Below are positions 43,625 to 54,771 of a stretch of DNA of 64,000 nucleotides, piece after piece. Where the stretch lies: NCBI GenBank assembly GCA_963714125.1, contig OY970234.1, forward strand, positions 2,170,001-2,234,000. The letters are read 5' to 3'. The notes below the pieces were generated by a model. It did not search any database, had not been told where the DNA came from, and worked only from the letters and a program-made list of their open reading frames with translations. The translations under genes and the position numbers were made by a program. This DNA is from CAWCAW01 sp963714125. GTDB lineage: Bacteria; Actinomycetota; Acidimicrobiia; Acidimicrobiales; UBA8190. Position 1 is the first letter of the stretch; each line of letters starts with the position of its first letter.

Positions 43625-44464
43625 CTACCCAGGCCGGCCTCGACCCCCAGCGGGTCGGGACTTTTTCGCCGCCGGGCCGGCCTTGTCGTTGGGGCCGCCC
43701 TTGCCCCCAGAGTGGCGGGGCTGGGGGCCACTGGCCACCGCCGCCGCCAGGGCGCGCAGCTCGTCGGTTTTTAGTGGCCGCCAGGTGCCGGGGCGCAGCC
43801 GTCCATCGGTCACCGGGCCGATGCGCGTGCGCACCAGCCGGCGCACAGGGTGGCCGACGGCCTCACACATGCGGCGCACCTGACGGTTGCGGCCCTCGTG
43901 AATGACGATGCGCAACACCGACGGGCCCACCACGCCCACCACCGCCGGGGCGGTCATGCCGTCTTCGAGTTTCACCCCTTGGCGCAGCCGACGCAGGGCA
44001 TCGCCACCGGGTACCCCTTCCACCTCGGCCAGGTATTCCTTGTCCACGCCGAAGGAGGGATGGGTGAGGCGATGGGCGAGCTCGCCATCGTTGGTCATGA
44101 GCAACAGGCCCTCGGTATCGGCGTCGAGGCGTCCCACGGGAAAGACGCGGGGCTCCGTCGGCACCAAGTCGACGACGGTGGGCCGGCCCTCGGGGTCCGA
44201 GGCAGTGGTGAGCACACCGATGGGCTTGTTCAGGAGGTAATGCACCAGGGTCGGGTCCAAGGCCAGGGGGGCACCGTCGAGTTCGACGATGTCGGTGGTG
44301 ACGTCGATGCGTCGCCCCAGCTCGGCGATCTCGCCGTTGACGGTGACGCGACCCTCGACGATCAGCTCTTCACTGGCCCGGCGACTGGCTACGCCGGCAC
44401 GGGCCAGGACCTTCTGAAGCCGCTCGCCGCTGGGTTCTTCAGATTGCTGTGGTGCTTCAGGCAT
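43625..44464 (-). CDS. rluB: 23S rRNA pseudouridine synthase, RluB-like
   Basis: 279 residues. An N-terminal S4 RNA-binding domain (GERLQKVLARAGVASRRASEELI) is followed by the RsuA/RluB catalytic core with VGRLDADTEGLLLMTNDG (catalytic Asp) and HEGRNRQVRRM. The last 40 residues are a Gly/Lys/Pro-rich tail. The start overlaps the scpB stop by eight bases, as in many actinobacteria. Confidence 0.93.
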   Translation of the reverse strand: MPEAPQQSEEPSGERLQKVLARAGVASRRASEELIVEGRVTVNGEIAELGRRIDVTTDIVELDGAPLALDPTLVHYLLNKPIGVLTTASDPEGRPTVVDLVPTEPRVFPVGRLDADTEGLLLMTNDGELAHRLTHPSFGVDKEYLAEVEGVPGGDALRRLRQGVKLEDGMTAPAVVGVVGPSVLRIVIHEGRNRQVRRMCEAVGHPVRRLVRTRIGPVTDGRLRPGTWRPLKTDELRALAAAVASGPQPRHSGGKGGPNDKAGPAAKKSRPAGGRGRPG

Positions 44465-45029
44465 CTGCGCCTGGTCGCAGGCGCTCCTCGAGTTCGTTCA
44501 CCACCTCGGGCCCGGGCAGGAGCTCTTCGACGGGAGGAAGTTGATCGAGGCTCCCGAGACCGAGCTTCTCGAGGAACGCCGGCGTGGTGGCATACAGAAA
44601 GGGTTGGCCCGGTCCCGGCGCCTGGCCCACGGTCGAGATGTAGCCCCGCTGCTCGAGCAGGCGCACCACGCCGTCCACGTTCACTCCCCGCAGCGCGGCG
44701 ATCTGGGCTCGGGAGACGGGCTGCTTGTAGGCCACGATGGCGAGAGTCTCAAGGGCGGCCGACGACAATCGGGATGACACACCTTCCATGGCGAAGCGCT
44801 CCACGAAGGGCGCCATATCGGCGTGGGTCTGGTAGCGGTATCCTCCGGCCACTTTGACGAGGACAAAGCCCCGCCCTTCGGCCTCATATCCGGCGGCGAG
44901 CTCGTCGCAGTGAGCCTCGACCCGGTCGACGGGGAGCTCGAGAAGCTCGGCCAGCAACGTGGGCGGCACGGGCTCTACCGCTGACATCAAGACGGCTTCT
45001 ATGGCCCGGTGGCCTTCGCTCAGTCCCAC
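44457..45029 (-). CDS. scpB: Segregation and condensation protein B
   Basis: 190 residues with two winged-helix domains: AIEAVLMSAVEPVPPTLLAELL and the conserved LSSAALETLAIVAYKQPVSRAQIAALRGVNVDGVVRLLEQRG block (given here only as the family hallmark). ScpB bridges ScpA and SMC in the chromosome condensin complex. GTG 45029 lies 22 bases after the scpA stop; the longer frame would lie inside scpA. Confidence 0.93.
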   Translation of the reverse strand: MGLSEGHRAIEAVLMSAVEPVPPTLLAELLELPVDRVEAHCDELAAGYEAEGRGFVLVKVAGGYRYQTHADMAPFVERFAMEGVSSRLSSAALETLAIVAYKQPVSRAQIAALRGVNVDGVVRLLEQRGYISTVGQAPGPGQPFLYATTPAFLEKLGLGSLDQLPPVEELLPGPEVVNELEERLRPGADA

Positions 45030-45051
45030 GTGGATCTCATGTCCGACGAGC

Positions 45052-45858
45052 TCAGCCGTCGTATTCCTCGACGTCGTGGGGACCAGCGACCAGGCCGCCC
45101 ATGGTGCCCCCCACCGTGGAGAGCTCAACGGCACGCACCCAGCTGATTTCGAGCTCGCCGAAGGTTTCGCCCTGGTCGATGGTGACCCAACCGCGCTTGC
45201 ACAGCTCGAGGATGGCGAGAAAACGCACGATGACCTGCATCCGGGTGGTGCAGTGGGCGGTGAGGAGACGGAAGCCCACCCTCCCTTCGGTGGGGAGTCG
45301 GGCCTCGAGCTCTTCGACGGCCTCGGACACCGATACCGCTTCCACGGTCACGTGGGAGAGGTCGAGGGTCATGATCTCGTTGGTGGTCATCCCCACCAAA
45401 TAGGCGGCGGCTAGGCGCTCGGGGGTGATGCCGACCAGCAGGTCCGGGGCGAGGTCCTTGAAGCTGTCCTCGAGGCCGGCCAGGCGCGGCAGGGAACGCC
45501 CCGCCCGCTCGATGAGCACCGAAAAAGCGTCGGCCGCAGCCGCGTACGCCTGCAGCTCGAGCAATCGCGCCAGCAGGCGGTCGCGCTCTTCGAAGCCGAA
45601 GAGTTCCTCGTCGTCCTCGACGACGTCAGGTCCGGGCAGGAGCTTGCGGGATTTGAGCTCGAGAAGGACGGCGGCGATGACCAAAAAGCCGCTGGTCTCT
45701 TCGAGGTCAACGCTGGTCCGAGCCGTCATTTCGGCGATGAAGGCGTCGACGATCTCGGAAATACGGATGTCGTAGACGTCGACTTTGTGCTCCGACACCA
45801 GTCGGAGCAGGACGTCTAAGGGACCTTCATAAACCTCGGTGGACACCAGCGCGACCAC
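45052..45858 (-). CDS. scpA: Segregation and condensation protein A
   Basis: 268 residues. The kleisin N-terminus reads YEGPLDVLLRLVSEHKVDV and ISEIVDAFIAEM. The central acidic stretch is VVEDDEELFGFEERDRLLARLLE, and the C-terminal winged helix RFLAILELCKRGWV binds SMC. It precedes scpB in the same transcript and diverges from trpS. Confidence 0.94.
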   Translation of the reverse strand: MVALVSTEVYEGPLDVLLRLVSEHKVDVYDIRISEIVDAFIAEMTARTSVDLEETSGFLVIAAVLLELKSRKLLPGPDVVEDDEELFGFEERDRLLARLLELQAYAAAADAFSVLIERAGRSLPRLAGLEDSFKDLAPDLLVGITPERLAAAYLVGMTTNEIMTLDLSHVTVEAVSVSEAVEELEARLPTEGRVGFRLLTAHCTTRMQVIVRFLAILELCKRGWVTIDQGETFGELEISWVRAVELSTVGGTMGGLVAGPHDVEEYDG

Positions 45859-45936
45859 GATCCGACCCTACAGGTTCGGTGCCGGGTCCGGGTGCATGAT
45901 CGGTGACCAGGACGGAGTCCCGTACCATGGCGCCCC

Positions 45937-46914
45937 ATGACCAGGGTGCTGTCGGGGGTGCAGCCGAGCGGGGCCCTGCACCTCGGCAATTATCTGGGCG
46001 CGGTGCGCAACTGGGTGGCCGACCAGAACCCCGACACCTTCTATTGCGTGGTCGACCTCCACGCCCTGGCCCAGGAAGACGACCCGGCCACCTTGTCGCA
46101 GCGCACCCTGGATACCGCGGCGGGTCTTTTGGCGGCCGGCATCGACCCCACCATCAGCACGTTCTTTGTCCAAAGCCACGTGCCCGAGCATCCGAACATG
46201 TTGTGGTTGCTCGAGTGTGTGGCCACCTACGGCGAACTGCGTCGCATGACCCAGTTCAAAGAAAAAGGCGGTGAGAACGAATCGGTGCGGGCCGGGCTTC
46301 TCACCTACCCCGTGCTCATGGCCGCTGACATCGTCCTCTATGACGCCGAGCGGGTGCCGGTGGGCGACGACCAGCGCCAGCATCTCGAGCTAGCGCGGAA
46401 CCTGGCCATTCGCTTCAACCACCGCTACGGCGACACCCTGGTGGTGCCCGAAGCGGCCGTGCCCGCCGTGGGGGCGCGCGTCATGGATCTACAGGAGCCG
46501 ACGCGCAAGATGTCGAAGTCGGTGAGTTCTCCTCTCGGCACCATCCTCGTCCTCGACTCTCCCAAGGAGATTGATCGCAAAGTTCGCAAGGCGGTGACCG
46601 ACGCGGAGGGCGAAGTGCGTTACGACCGGGCGGGTAAGCCTGGGGTATCCAACCTTTTGGAGTTGCTGGCAGCGGCCACGGGAGAGTCACCGCAAGACCT
46701 GGCGGCGCGCTATCCCAACTACGGCACGTTGAAGGCTGACGTGTCCGAGGCATTGGTGGCCATGCTCGCTCCGCTGCAAGCGCGCCACGCCGAGCTGATC
46801 GCCGATCGCAGTCACTTGTCGGCCGTGTTGGCCGACGGTGCCGCCAAAGCCAGAGAGGTGGCCGGTCCCACCTTGGCGCGCGCCTCGGCGGCGGTGGGTC
46901 TTCTCCAGCCCTAA
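45937..46914 (+). CDS. trpS: Tryptophanyl-tRNA synthetase
   Basis: 325 residues. Class I signatures: PSGALHLGNYLG (HIGH-like) at the N-terminus and KMSKS near residue 190, with the tryptophan pocket YPVLMAADIVLYDAE. Complete length for the bacterial enzyme. It is a single rightward gene set between the leftward scpA and M50 genes. Confidence 0.96.
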   Translation: MTRVLSGVQPSGALHLGNYLGAVRNWVADQNPDTFYCVVDLHALAQEDDPATLSQRTLDTAAGLLAAGIDPTISTFFVQSHVPEHPNMLWLLECVATYGELRRMTQFKEKGGENESVRAGLLTYPVLMAADIVLYDAERVPVGDDQRQHLELARNLAIRFNHRYGDTLVVPEAAVPAVGARVMDLQEPTRKMSKSVSSPLGTILVLDSPKEIDRKVRKAVTDAEGEVRYDRAGKPGVSNLLELLAAATGESPQDLAARYPNYGTLKADVSEALVAMLAPLQARHAELIADRSHLSAVLADGAAKAREVAGPTLARASAAVGLLQP

Positions 46915-46942
46915 CTCGTCTTCGGGGCGGCTGACGCAGTCA

Positions 46943-47716
46943 CTACGGGCCGGCCACGGTGGTCCACAGGCTCTGCTCCCAGTCGATGAGGTGGGTGTAG
47001 AACCCCGAGCTGCGCCACACCAGCAGAGCGAAGAGCAACACCACCACCATGCCGAAGGGACGCAGGCGGTAGTAGCGAGGGATGGCCCGCGCCGGCAAGA
47101 GCCGCTCCACCACCGCCGAGCCGTCCAGGGGCGGAATGGGGATGAGGTTGTACAGGCCCAAGATGAAGTTGGCCAGGCCCGCCTCACCAAGCACCTGGTA
47201 GACGAGCGGCGCCGAGGTGGCGCCGGCCGGCAAGAACAGGTTGTGGTCGGCGAAAACGCGAAAGAGCAATCCGGCCACCACGAACAGCACGGCGTTGGTG
47301 GCCGGCCCCGCCAACGACACGATGACGCTCTGGTTGCGGGGATGGCGCAGCCGCCCCACGTTGACGGGGACCGGTTTGGCATACCCGAAGGCGATGCCCG
47401 ACCCTGACAGCACCAGGAGCGCAGGCAAGATGATCGACCCGAACGGGTCGATGTGGGCGAGCGGATTCAACGTGAGCCGACCGGCGCGTTTGGCGGTGTC
47501 ATCTCCGCACAGGTTGGCCACGGCCCCGTGGGAGACCTCGTGGAGGATGATCGACGGGATGAGGACGCAGAAGTAGATGACGCTGAAGCTGGAGATGTGG
47601 TGCTTGTGCACCAAAACAGCGACCGCCACGATGCCGAGCAAGACCAAGATGACGATGGTCCGCCGGTTCGACGCCGGCTGTGGTCCTCCGGGAGGCGCGC
47701 TCCAGGCGCCGCTCAC
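46943..47716 (-). CDS. Site-2 protease-like M50 family membrane peptidase
   Basis: About 257 residues and about six membrane segments. The zinc motif HEVSHG (His-Glu-x2-His) lies in the second segment and the third-ligand motif NLIPIPPLDGS further on. It is a short member without PDZ or CBS domains. GTG 47716 has AGGAG six bases upstream and follows the stop of the DksA-like gene by 13 bases; the longer frame to 47842 overlaps that gene. Confidence 0.9.
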   Translation of the reverse strand: MSGAWSAPPGGPQPASNRRTIVILVLLGIVAVAVLVHKHHISSFSVIYFCVLIPSIILHEVSHGAVANLCGDDTAKRAGRLTLNPLAHIDPFGSIILPALLVLSGSGIAFGYAKPVPVNVGRLRHPRNQSVIVSLAGPATNAVLFVVAGLLFRVFADHNLFLPAGATSAPLVYQVLGEAGLANFILGLYNLIPIPPLDGSAVVERLLPARAIPRYYRLRPFGMVVVLLFALLVWRSSGFYTHLIDWEQSLWTTVAGP

Positions 47717-47729
47717 GGGTGCTCCTGTC

Positions 47730-48065
47730 TCAGTGCTTTGCCGCGCAGTCGATGCAGTAGCGCGCCGCCGGCTTGGCTTCGAGCCGCAGAGGGTCGATGG
47801 GCCGCGCGCAGTCCTCGCACACGCCGTAGGTGCCATCGACAAGCTTGCTCAGCGCCTCGTTGACCTCGAGAAGCGTCTCTTGGAGCTTTACCGCCAGCGC
47901 TTCGACTTCCCCCCGCTCGGCCGTCACCTGGCTCGAGTCGGCGAAGTTGGAGTCGTAGGTCAGGCCCTCGTTGCCCTGGCCTAGTTCGGCCAACGTCGCC
48001 ATCAGGTCCCGTTGCTCGTCTTCGAGCAGGGAGCGGTAATCGACGATCGAAGCGTCGCTGGGCAC
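47730..48065 (-). CDS. TraR/DksA-type zinc finger regulator
   Basis: 111 residues. A coiled-coil N-terminus (SLLEDEQRDLMATLAELG) is followed by the C4 zinc finger CEDCARPID and CIDCAAKH. Such proteins bind RNA polymerase through its secondary channel in proteobacteria; the actinobacterial versions are less studied. It lies between the xerD and M50 genes on the same strand. Confidence 0.87.
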   Translation of the reverse strand: MPSDASIVDYRSLLEDEQRDLMATLAELGQGNEGLTYDSNFADSSQVTAERGEVEALAVKLQETLLEVNEALSKLVDGTYGVCEDCARPIDPLRLEAKPAARYCIDCAAKH

Positions 48066-48074
48066 CTTCCGAGA

Positions 48075-49055
48075 TTACTTCGAATGCTGTGACGAGCGGG
48101 GCCGAGCGCGGGGATGTGCCTGCTCATAGGCACTGCGAAGGTGGTCGGGTGACACCCGGGTGTAGATCTGGGTGGTGGCGATGGACACGTGGCCAAGCAG
48201 TTCCTGCACGACTCTGATGTCCGCCCCGTGCGCCAGCATGTGGGTGGCGCAGCAGTGGCGCAGGACATGGGGGTGGACACGGCCCTTGAGTCCGGCCGCC
48301 TTGGCCCGCTTTTCCAGCACTCCCCACACACCCTGACGGGTCAGGCGACCACCCCGAGCGTTCAAGAACACCGCCTCGGCGTCGCCACGCCGGGCCCAGC
48401 GACGCGGTTCGAGCTCAGGACGCCCCCCGGCACCGAGCCAGTACTCCACGGCGGCCTCGGCGTAGCCCCCGATGGGGACCAAGCGTTCCTTGTCGCCCTT
48501 GCCGAGTACCCGTACCAGGCCCGTGTCCGAGCCCAGGTCTCCCAAGGAGAGGCCCGAAAGCTCGGAGACTCGCATTCCCGTGCCGTAGAGGATCTCGAGG
48601 ATGGCCCGGTCACGCAGGGAAAAGGGGTCTTCGCCGCCGGCAGCGTCGAGGAGCCGTTCGACGGCGTCCTCCGACAGAGCCTTGGGAAGACGCTTGGGCA
48701 CCCGAGGCGGAGCCACATCGGTGGTGGGGTCGTTGGTCGTCCAGCCTTCTTCGAGGCGAAACCGATGCAGGCCGCGCACCGCGGCGAGGGAACGGGCCAC
48801 CGAGGCGGCGGCGAGACCGCCCGAGCGCAGGGCGGCTAGGTGGTCTTCGATGTCGGTCAAGCGGGCGTCTTCGGCGCTGCGGCCCCGTGCGGCCAGGAAG
48901 CCTTCGTAGGCGAGCAGGTCCCGGCGGTACGAGACGATGGTGTTGCGAGCTCGGCCTCGTTCGACGGTCAAAAAGGTCAGGTACTCCTCCGCACTGCTCG
49001 ACAGGAACGCTTCGTTCGAGTCGATGACATCGCTCGAGGAGCGGGCGGGAGTCAT
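48075..49055 (-). CDS. xerD: Tyrosine recombinase XerD
   Basis: 326 residues. The N-terminal SAM-like domain begins YLTFLTVERGRARNTI. Catalytic residues: Arg in GTGMRVSEL, Lys in GKGDKER, His and Arg in HPHVLRHCCATHM, His in LLGHVSI and Tyr in TQIYTR, all present. Resolves chromosome dimers at dif with XerC. The ATG overlaps the stop of the NUDIX gene (ATGA), a conserved actinobacterial pairing. Confidence 0.94.
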   Translation of the reverse strand: MTPARSSSDVIDSNEAFLSSSAEEYLTFLTVERGRARNTIVSYRRDLLAYEGFLAARGRSAEDARLTDIEDHLAALRSGGLAAASVARSLAAVRGLHRFRLEEGWTTNDPTTDVAPPRVPKRLPKALSEDAVERLLDAAGGEDPFSLRDRAILEILYGTGMRVSELSGLSLGDLGSDTGLVRVLGKGDKERLVPIGGYAEAAVEYWLGAGGRPELEPRRWARRGDAEAVFLNARGGRLTRQGVWGVLEKRAKAAGLKGRVHPHVLRHCCATHMLAHGADIRVVQELLGHVSIATTQIYTRVSPDHLRSAYEQAHPRARPRSSQHSK

Positions 49056-49630
49056 GACCCCGGGCCAGGCCGGGGTGACTCGGCCAGGGCTTGGCGAGCC
49101 ATGAGCAGGCCGAGGATGGTTTGGGCGTCGATCAGCTCACCGCTCGACACCATGGCGTCGACATCGGCGAAGTGGATCTCCACCACTTCCATGTAGCTCT
49201 CCTCCTCGCCGTGGCGCTCGACATGGCCGCCTTGGAGACCGGTGGCGAGATACAGCAACGTCAGCTCGTCACAGAAGCCGGGGCTGTTGGCCATGGTGGC
49301 GAGAAGGCGCATATCGGTGGCCACCACACCCACCTCTTCAGTGAGTTCGCGCCGCGCCGTCTCTTCGGGTGGCTCTCCCTCGACGTCGCGTGTGCCGGCG
49401 GGAATCTCGAGGAGCTCACGGTCGAGTGCGCCGCGGTATTGGCGCACGAGCAGGACCGTTCCGGCATCGGTGACGGGCACCACGGCCACCGCGCCGGGGT
49501 GGCGGATGACGTCGCGGGTGAAGACGGTGCCATCGGGAGCGGCGTACGTGGCCGCAACGAAGGAGATCCGCCACCCTTCGACACGGACCTCTTCGCCGAG
49601 GAGGCGAAAGCCCGACCCGGGGTCGGTCAT
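49052..49630 (-). CDS. NUDIX hydrolase (ADP-ribose pyrophosphatase type)
   Basis: 192 residues. The NUDIX box is present as GTRDVEGEPPEETARRELTEE (21 positions, read here as G-x5-E-x7-R-E-L-x-E-E-V-G with all key residues). The preceding VLLVRQYRGALDRELLEIPAG is typical of ADP-ribose pyrophosphatases. It lies between pyrG and xerD, as in mycobacteria. Confidence 0.92.
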   Translation of the reverse strand: MTDPGSGFRLLGEEVRVEGWRISFVAATYAAPDGTVFTRDVIRHPGAVAVVPVTDAGTVLLVRQYRGALDRELLEIPAGTRDVEGEPPEETARRELTEEVGVVATDMRLLATMANSPGFCDELTLLYLATGLQGGHVERHGEEESYMEVVEIHFADVDAMVSSGELIDAQTILGLLMARQALAESPRPGPGS

Positions 49631-49675
49631 CCGCCCGTCAACTCCAGCTCTGGAGGGGGCGCGGGGTTGGGGCTG

Positions 49676-51343
<1,668 letters not shown>

Positions 51344-51451
51344 CCCGGCATCGCCCCACGGTAGACCACCTTCTCAGGATAGGGGTGGGACACGCCGCAA
51401 CCAGCAGGTCCGATGGTGTGCACCGAGTAACGCAAGCCGTCATTCCGTCGC

Positions 51452-53047
51452 TCAGCTCGCCGCATTCAACAATTCCTTGGCGTGGCGCCTCGCCGTCGCC
51501 GATTCGGGTTGACCCGAAAGCATGCGGGCCAGCTCCACCACGCGCCCTTCGCCATCGAGGGGCTCCACCTGGGCCACGGTGCGCTCCCCCACCACTTCTT
51601 TGCGCACGGCCAGCTGGCGTTGGGCGAAGGCGGCCACTTGGGGGAGATGGGTGACCACCAGCACCTGGTGACCTTCGGCCACCTCGGCCAGCGCCCGTCC
51701 CACCGCCACGGCGGCCTCGCCCCCGACGCCGGCGTCCACCTCGTCGAACACCATGGTGGGTGGCGCCTCGGTAAGCACCAGGCGTAGCGCCAGCATGGCT
51801 CGGGCCAGCTCGCCCCCCGATGCCACCTTGGCCAAGGGCAACACCGCTTCGCCCGGGTTGGCTCCGAGCAAGAAGGCCACGTCGTCGCCGGGGTCGATCT
51901 CACCCACGTCCACCTCGATGCGGGCTCGGGCCATGGCCAACTCGCGCAGTCTCTTCTCCACCGCTGTGGCCAGCTTGGGGGCACCTTTGCGTCGAGCGGC
52001 GCCGACGACCGCCTCGGCCGCGGCCAGCTCGGTGGCGGCTCCATCGAGCTCGGCGGCGAGCTGGGCGGATCTGACGGCAGCAGCTTCAATGGCGTGCAGC
52101 TGGGTGCGTGCCTCGGTGGCGTAGGCGAGGATGCCGGCCACACCTTCGCCGTATTTGCGGGCCAGATCGCGCAGTAGCTGGCGCCGGGCCCGCACTTCTT
52201 CGAGGCGCGCCGGGTCGTCGTCCCACGTCTCCACCACGTCGCGCAGTTCCGAGGCGACATCGGCGGCGTCGGCTTGCAATGCAGCCAGGCGCGTCGCCCA
52301 CGGCGCCAGCGGGCCGCGGCCGTGCAAGGCGGCCTGGGCGGTACCGATCAGATCGACGACGCCGGGCACGGCGCGTCCGGCCGCGTCGGCGCTGTCGAGC
52401 ACATCGGTCGCCTCTCGTGCGGCGGCGCGATGGGCGCTCGCCTCGGCGAGACGGTCCTCTTCGGCGCCCAAAACGGCATCCTCGTCGTCGTCGGTCAGCC
52501 CGGCGCCATCGATCTCATCGAGTTGGTAGCGCAACAGATCGGCGTCGCGGGCGCGGGCGCGTTCGTCGCCACCCAAGGCGTCGCGCTCGTCTTGCAGGGC
52601 GTGGACATGCCGGCGAGCGGCGTCGAGGGGCGCCACGTCGACACCGGCAAACGAGTCAAGGGCGCGGCGCTGGGCCACGGCGGAGAGCAGGGACTGGTGG
52701 GCGTGATGACCGTGCAGATCGACGAGGCGCGACCCGGCCTCGACGAGGGCCGTGATGGGTGCCATACGACCGTCGACCCACGCCCGGGACCGTCCCCGGG
52801 CGGGCACGGCCCGAGCCAAGATGATCTCTTCGTCGTCCACCACGAAGCGACCTTCCACGAGGGCCTCGTCAGCCCCGGGACGCACCAAGACGGGGTCGGC
52901 CCGTCCCCCGAGGAGCAGTTCCAGGGCCTCTACGAGCAGGGTCTTACCAGCTCCGGTTTCCCCCGTCAGCGCCGTCATGCCGGGACCGAAATCAATGGAG
53001 GCCGACTCGATCACACCCAAATCGCGGACTCGGAGTTCCACAAGCAC
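51452..53047 (-). CDS. recN: DNA repair protein RecN
   Basis: 531 residues, SMC-like. Walker A GETGAGKT near residue 30, a long Ala/Arg-rich coiled-coil middle, the signature GGELARAMLAL and Walker B MVFDEVDAGVGG. It acts in double-strand break repair. The start was moved to GTG 53047 just after the nadK stop; GTG 53041 is equally possible. No SOS box was seen directly upstream because it is embedded in a transcript with nadK and tlyA. Confidence 0.94.
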   Translation of the reverse strand: MLVELRVRDLGVIESASIDFGPGMTALTGETGAGKTLLVEALELLLGGRADPVLVRPGADEALVEGRFVVDDEEIILARAVPARGRSRAWVDGRMAPITALVEAGSRLVDLHGHHAHQSLLSAVAQRRALDSFAGVDVAPLDAARRHVHALQDERDALGGDERARARDADLLRYQLDEIDGAGLTDDDEDAVLGAEEDRLAEASAHRAAAREATDVLDSADAAGRAVPGVVDLIGTAQAALHGRGPLAPWATRLAALQADAADVASELRDVVETWDDDPARLEEVRARRQLLRDLARKYGEGVAGILAYATEARTQLHAIEAAAVRSAQLAAELDGAATELAAAEAVVGAARRKGAPKLATAVEKRLRELAMARARIEVDVGEIDPGDDVAFLLGANPGEAVLPLAKVASGGELARAMLALRLVLTEAPPTMVFDEVDAGVGGEAAVAVGRALAEVAEGHQVLVVTHLPQVAAFAQRQLAVRKEVVGERTVAQVEPLDGEGRVVELARMLSGQPESATARRHAKELLNAAS

Positions 53048-53060
53048 GCCGACGCCGCCG

Positions 53061-53897
53061 TTACCGGTCGGCCAGGTTGAACCTGGCTCGCAAGATGGCG
53101 TGGAAGTCACGAGGACCGAAGGACACGAAAAGCGCCGGCTGTTCGCCGGCCCGGCACACCACGGCGTCGCCCGGATCGAGCCGGGTCACAACGGACCCGT
53201 CGAGGACCAGGGCGCCTGGACGAGGCGGAGCCACCTCGAGGCGCAGCCACTGCTCAGGCTCGAGTACCAAGGGCCGGTCAAAGAGCATGTGGGGTGATAC
53301 CGGCGTGAGCACGATGGCTCGCAATCCGGGACTGAGGATGGGGCCGCGCACTGACAGGTTGTAGGCGGTGGATCCGGTCGGGGTGGCCACCAACAATCCG
53401 TCGGCCGCGTAGGTGACGAAGTGCTGTCCCCCGACGTAAGCCGATAGCCGGATGGTGTGCCCGGGATCGGTCTTGTCGACGAGTGCTTCGTTGAGCACCA
53501 GACACGAAGCGAACTCGCCATCGGGTTCGCCCCCGGCGCGCTCGACGTCGACTTGGAGGGTCATGCGTTCTTCGAGGACGTAATCGCCGGCGACGACGCG
53601 TTCGAGCGCGTTCTCAAATCCGGCCGGCTCCACCTCGGTGAGGTAACCGAGGCGACCGAGGTTCACGCCCAAAACCGGTATGCCACGCGGTGTGGCGGCC
53701 GCCACCGTGCGAAGGATGGTCCCGTCGCCCCCGAGGCTTACGGCCACGTTGACACCGTCGTCGTCGATGTCCAGCGCTCGGTGTCCGTTGGCCGTCAACC
53801 ACTTGGTGGCGCGCCGGGCCAACTCGGCGGCTTCGGCTTGCTCCGGATGCACCACGAATGCGACCGAAACCTCGGTGTTCGAGGTGTTTTTACTCAT
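53061..53897 (-). CDS. nadK: NAD kinase
   Basis: 278 residues. The NAD-kinase motifs GGDGTILRTVA, LGVNLGRLGYLTEV, NEALVDK and ADGLLVATPTGSTAY are intact. It makes NADP from NAD using ATP or polyphosphate. ATG 53897 overlaps the 3' end of tlyA by eight bases. The longer frame to 54233 would run inside tlyA and is not used. Confidence 0.95.
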   Translation of the reverse strand: MSKNTSNTEVSVAFVVHPEQAEAAELARRATKWLTANGHRALDIDDDGVNVAVSLGGDGTILRTVAAATPRGIPVLGVNLGRLGYLTEVEPAGFENALERVVAGDYVLEERMTLQVDVERAGGEPDGEFASCLVLNEALVDKTDPGHTIRLSAYVGGQHFVTYAADGLLVATPTGSTAYNLSVRGPILSPGLRAIVLTPVSPHMLFDRPLVLEPEQWLRLEVAPPRPGALVLDGSVVTRLDPGDAVVCRAGEQPALFVSFGPRDFHAILRARFNLADR

Positions 53898-54771
53898 CGG
53901 CGTCGGAGTTGTCGGCGGCGTCGGTGGCGGTGGCATCCGGGCTGTCGGGAGCTTCGGCCACTGCCGCGTCGAGCATGGCGCTCGGTAGCGAGAGAGCGGA
54001 GTCCGAATGCACCGGCTGCTCGGGGGCACGTCCGTAGAGGAGGAACTCGGCGTTGCCGGCCGGTCCAAGTAAAGGGGACGCCATAGCCCCCATGATGGTC
54101 GCTCCTGCACCCACCAGGGCGGAGGCGACGCGCTCGAGGGCTTCGCGGCGCACGACGGGGTCTCGGATGACCCCTCGGCCTCGACTGGTCTGCTGTCGAC
54201 CGGCCTCGAACTGGGGCTTGACCAGGACGACAACGGCGGCGCCGGGCGCCGCCAGCGCCACCAGGTCCGGCATCACCGTGGCGAGCGAGATGAAGGAGAG
54301 ATCGGCGACCACCACGTCGAAGAGCGCTCCCCCGACGTCATCGAGAGGCAGCTCTCGGATGTTGGTGCGCTCGAGCACCGTCACTTGATTGTTGTCGCGC
54401 AGGCGGGGCAGCAGTTGGCCGTAGCCGACGTCCACGGCCACGACGTGAGCGGCGCCCCGCTCCAATAGACAGTCGGTGAAGCCGCCCGTGGAGGCACCGG
54501 CGTCGAGACAACGGCTGCCGGCGACGGAGATGTCGAAACGTTGCAGCGCGGCATCGAGTTTTTCGCCGCCTCGTGACGCAAACGCCTTGGTCTGGCGCTG
54601 AACGAGGACCGGCTCGGCCTCATCGACCAGCCGCCCGGGCTTGTCGGCGAGCGTGCCACTCACAAGCACGGCGCCGGTCTCGATCAGTCGGCGGGCCTGT
54701 TCCCGAGAGGGAGCCAAGCGCCGGCGCACCAACTCGATGTCGAGGCGCCGGCGGGGACGTGACGGGCTCAG
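53890..54771 (-). CDS. tlyA: TlyA family rRNA 2'-O-methyltransferase
   Basis: About 293 residues. The N-terminal S4 domain is RRLDIELVRRRLAPSREQARRLI. The methyltransferase core has LDAGASTGGFTDCLL for SAM, VAVDVGYGQL and VVADLSFISL. It methylates 16S and 23S rRNA and determines capreomycin sensitivity in mycobacteria. The C-terminal 40 residues are acidic. The start is inferred as CTG 54771, which overlaps the stop of the upstream gene (CTGA) and keeps the whole S4 domain; the first ordinary start (TTG 54732 or GTG 54729) would remove its first helix. Confidence 0.88.
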   Translation of the reverse strand: MSPSRPRRRLDIELVRRRLAPSREQARRLIETGAVLVSGTLADKPGRLVDEAEPVLVQRQTKAFASRGGEKLDAALQRFDISVAGSRCLDAGASTGGFTDCLLERGAAHVVAVDVGYGQLLPRLRDNNQVTVLERTNIRELPLDDVGGALFDVVVADLSFISLATVMPDLVALAAPGAAVVVLVKPQFEAGRQQTSRGRGVIRDPVVRREALERVASALVGAGATIMGAMASPLLGPAGNAEFLLYGRAPEQPVHSDSALSLPSAMLDAAVAEAPDSPDATATDAADNSDADE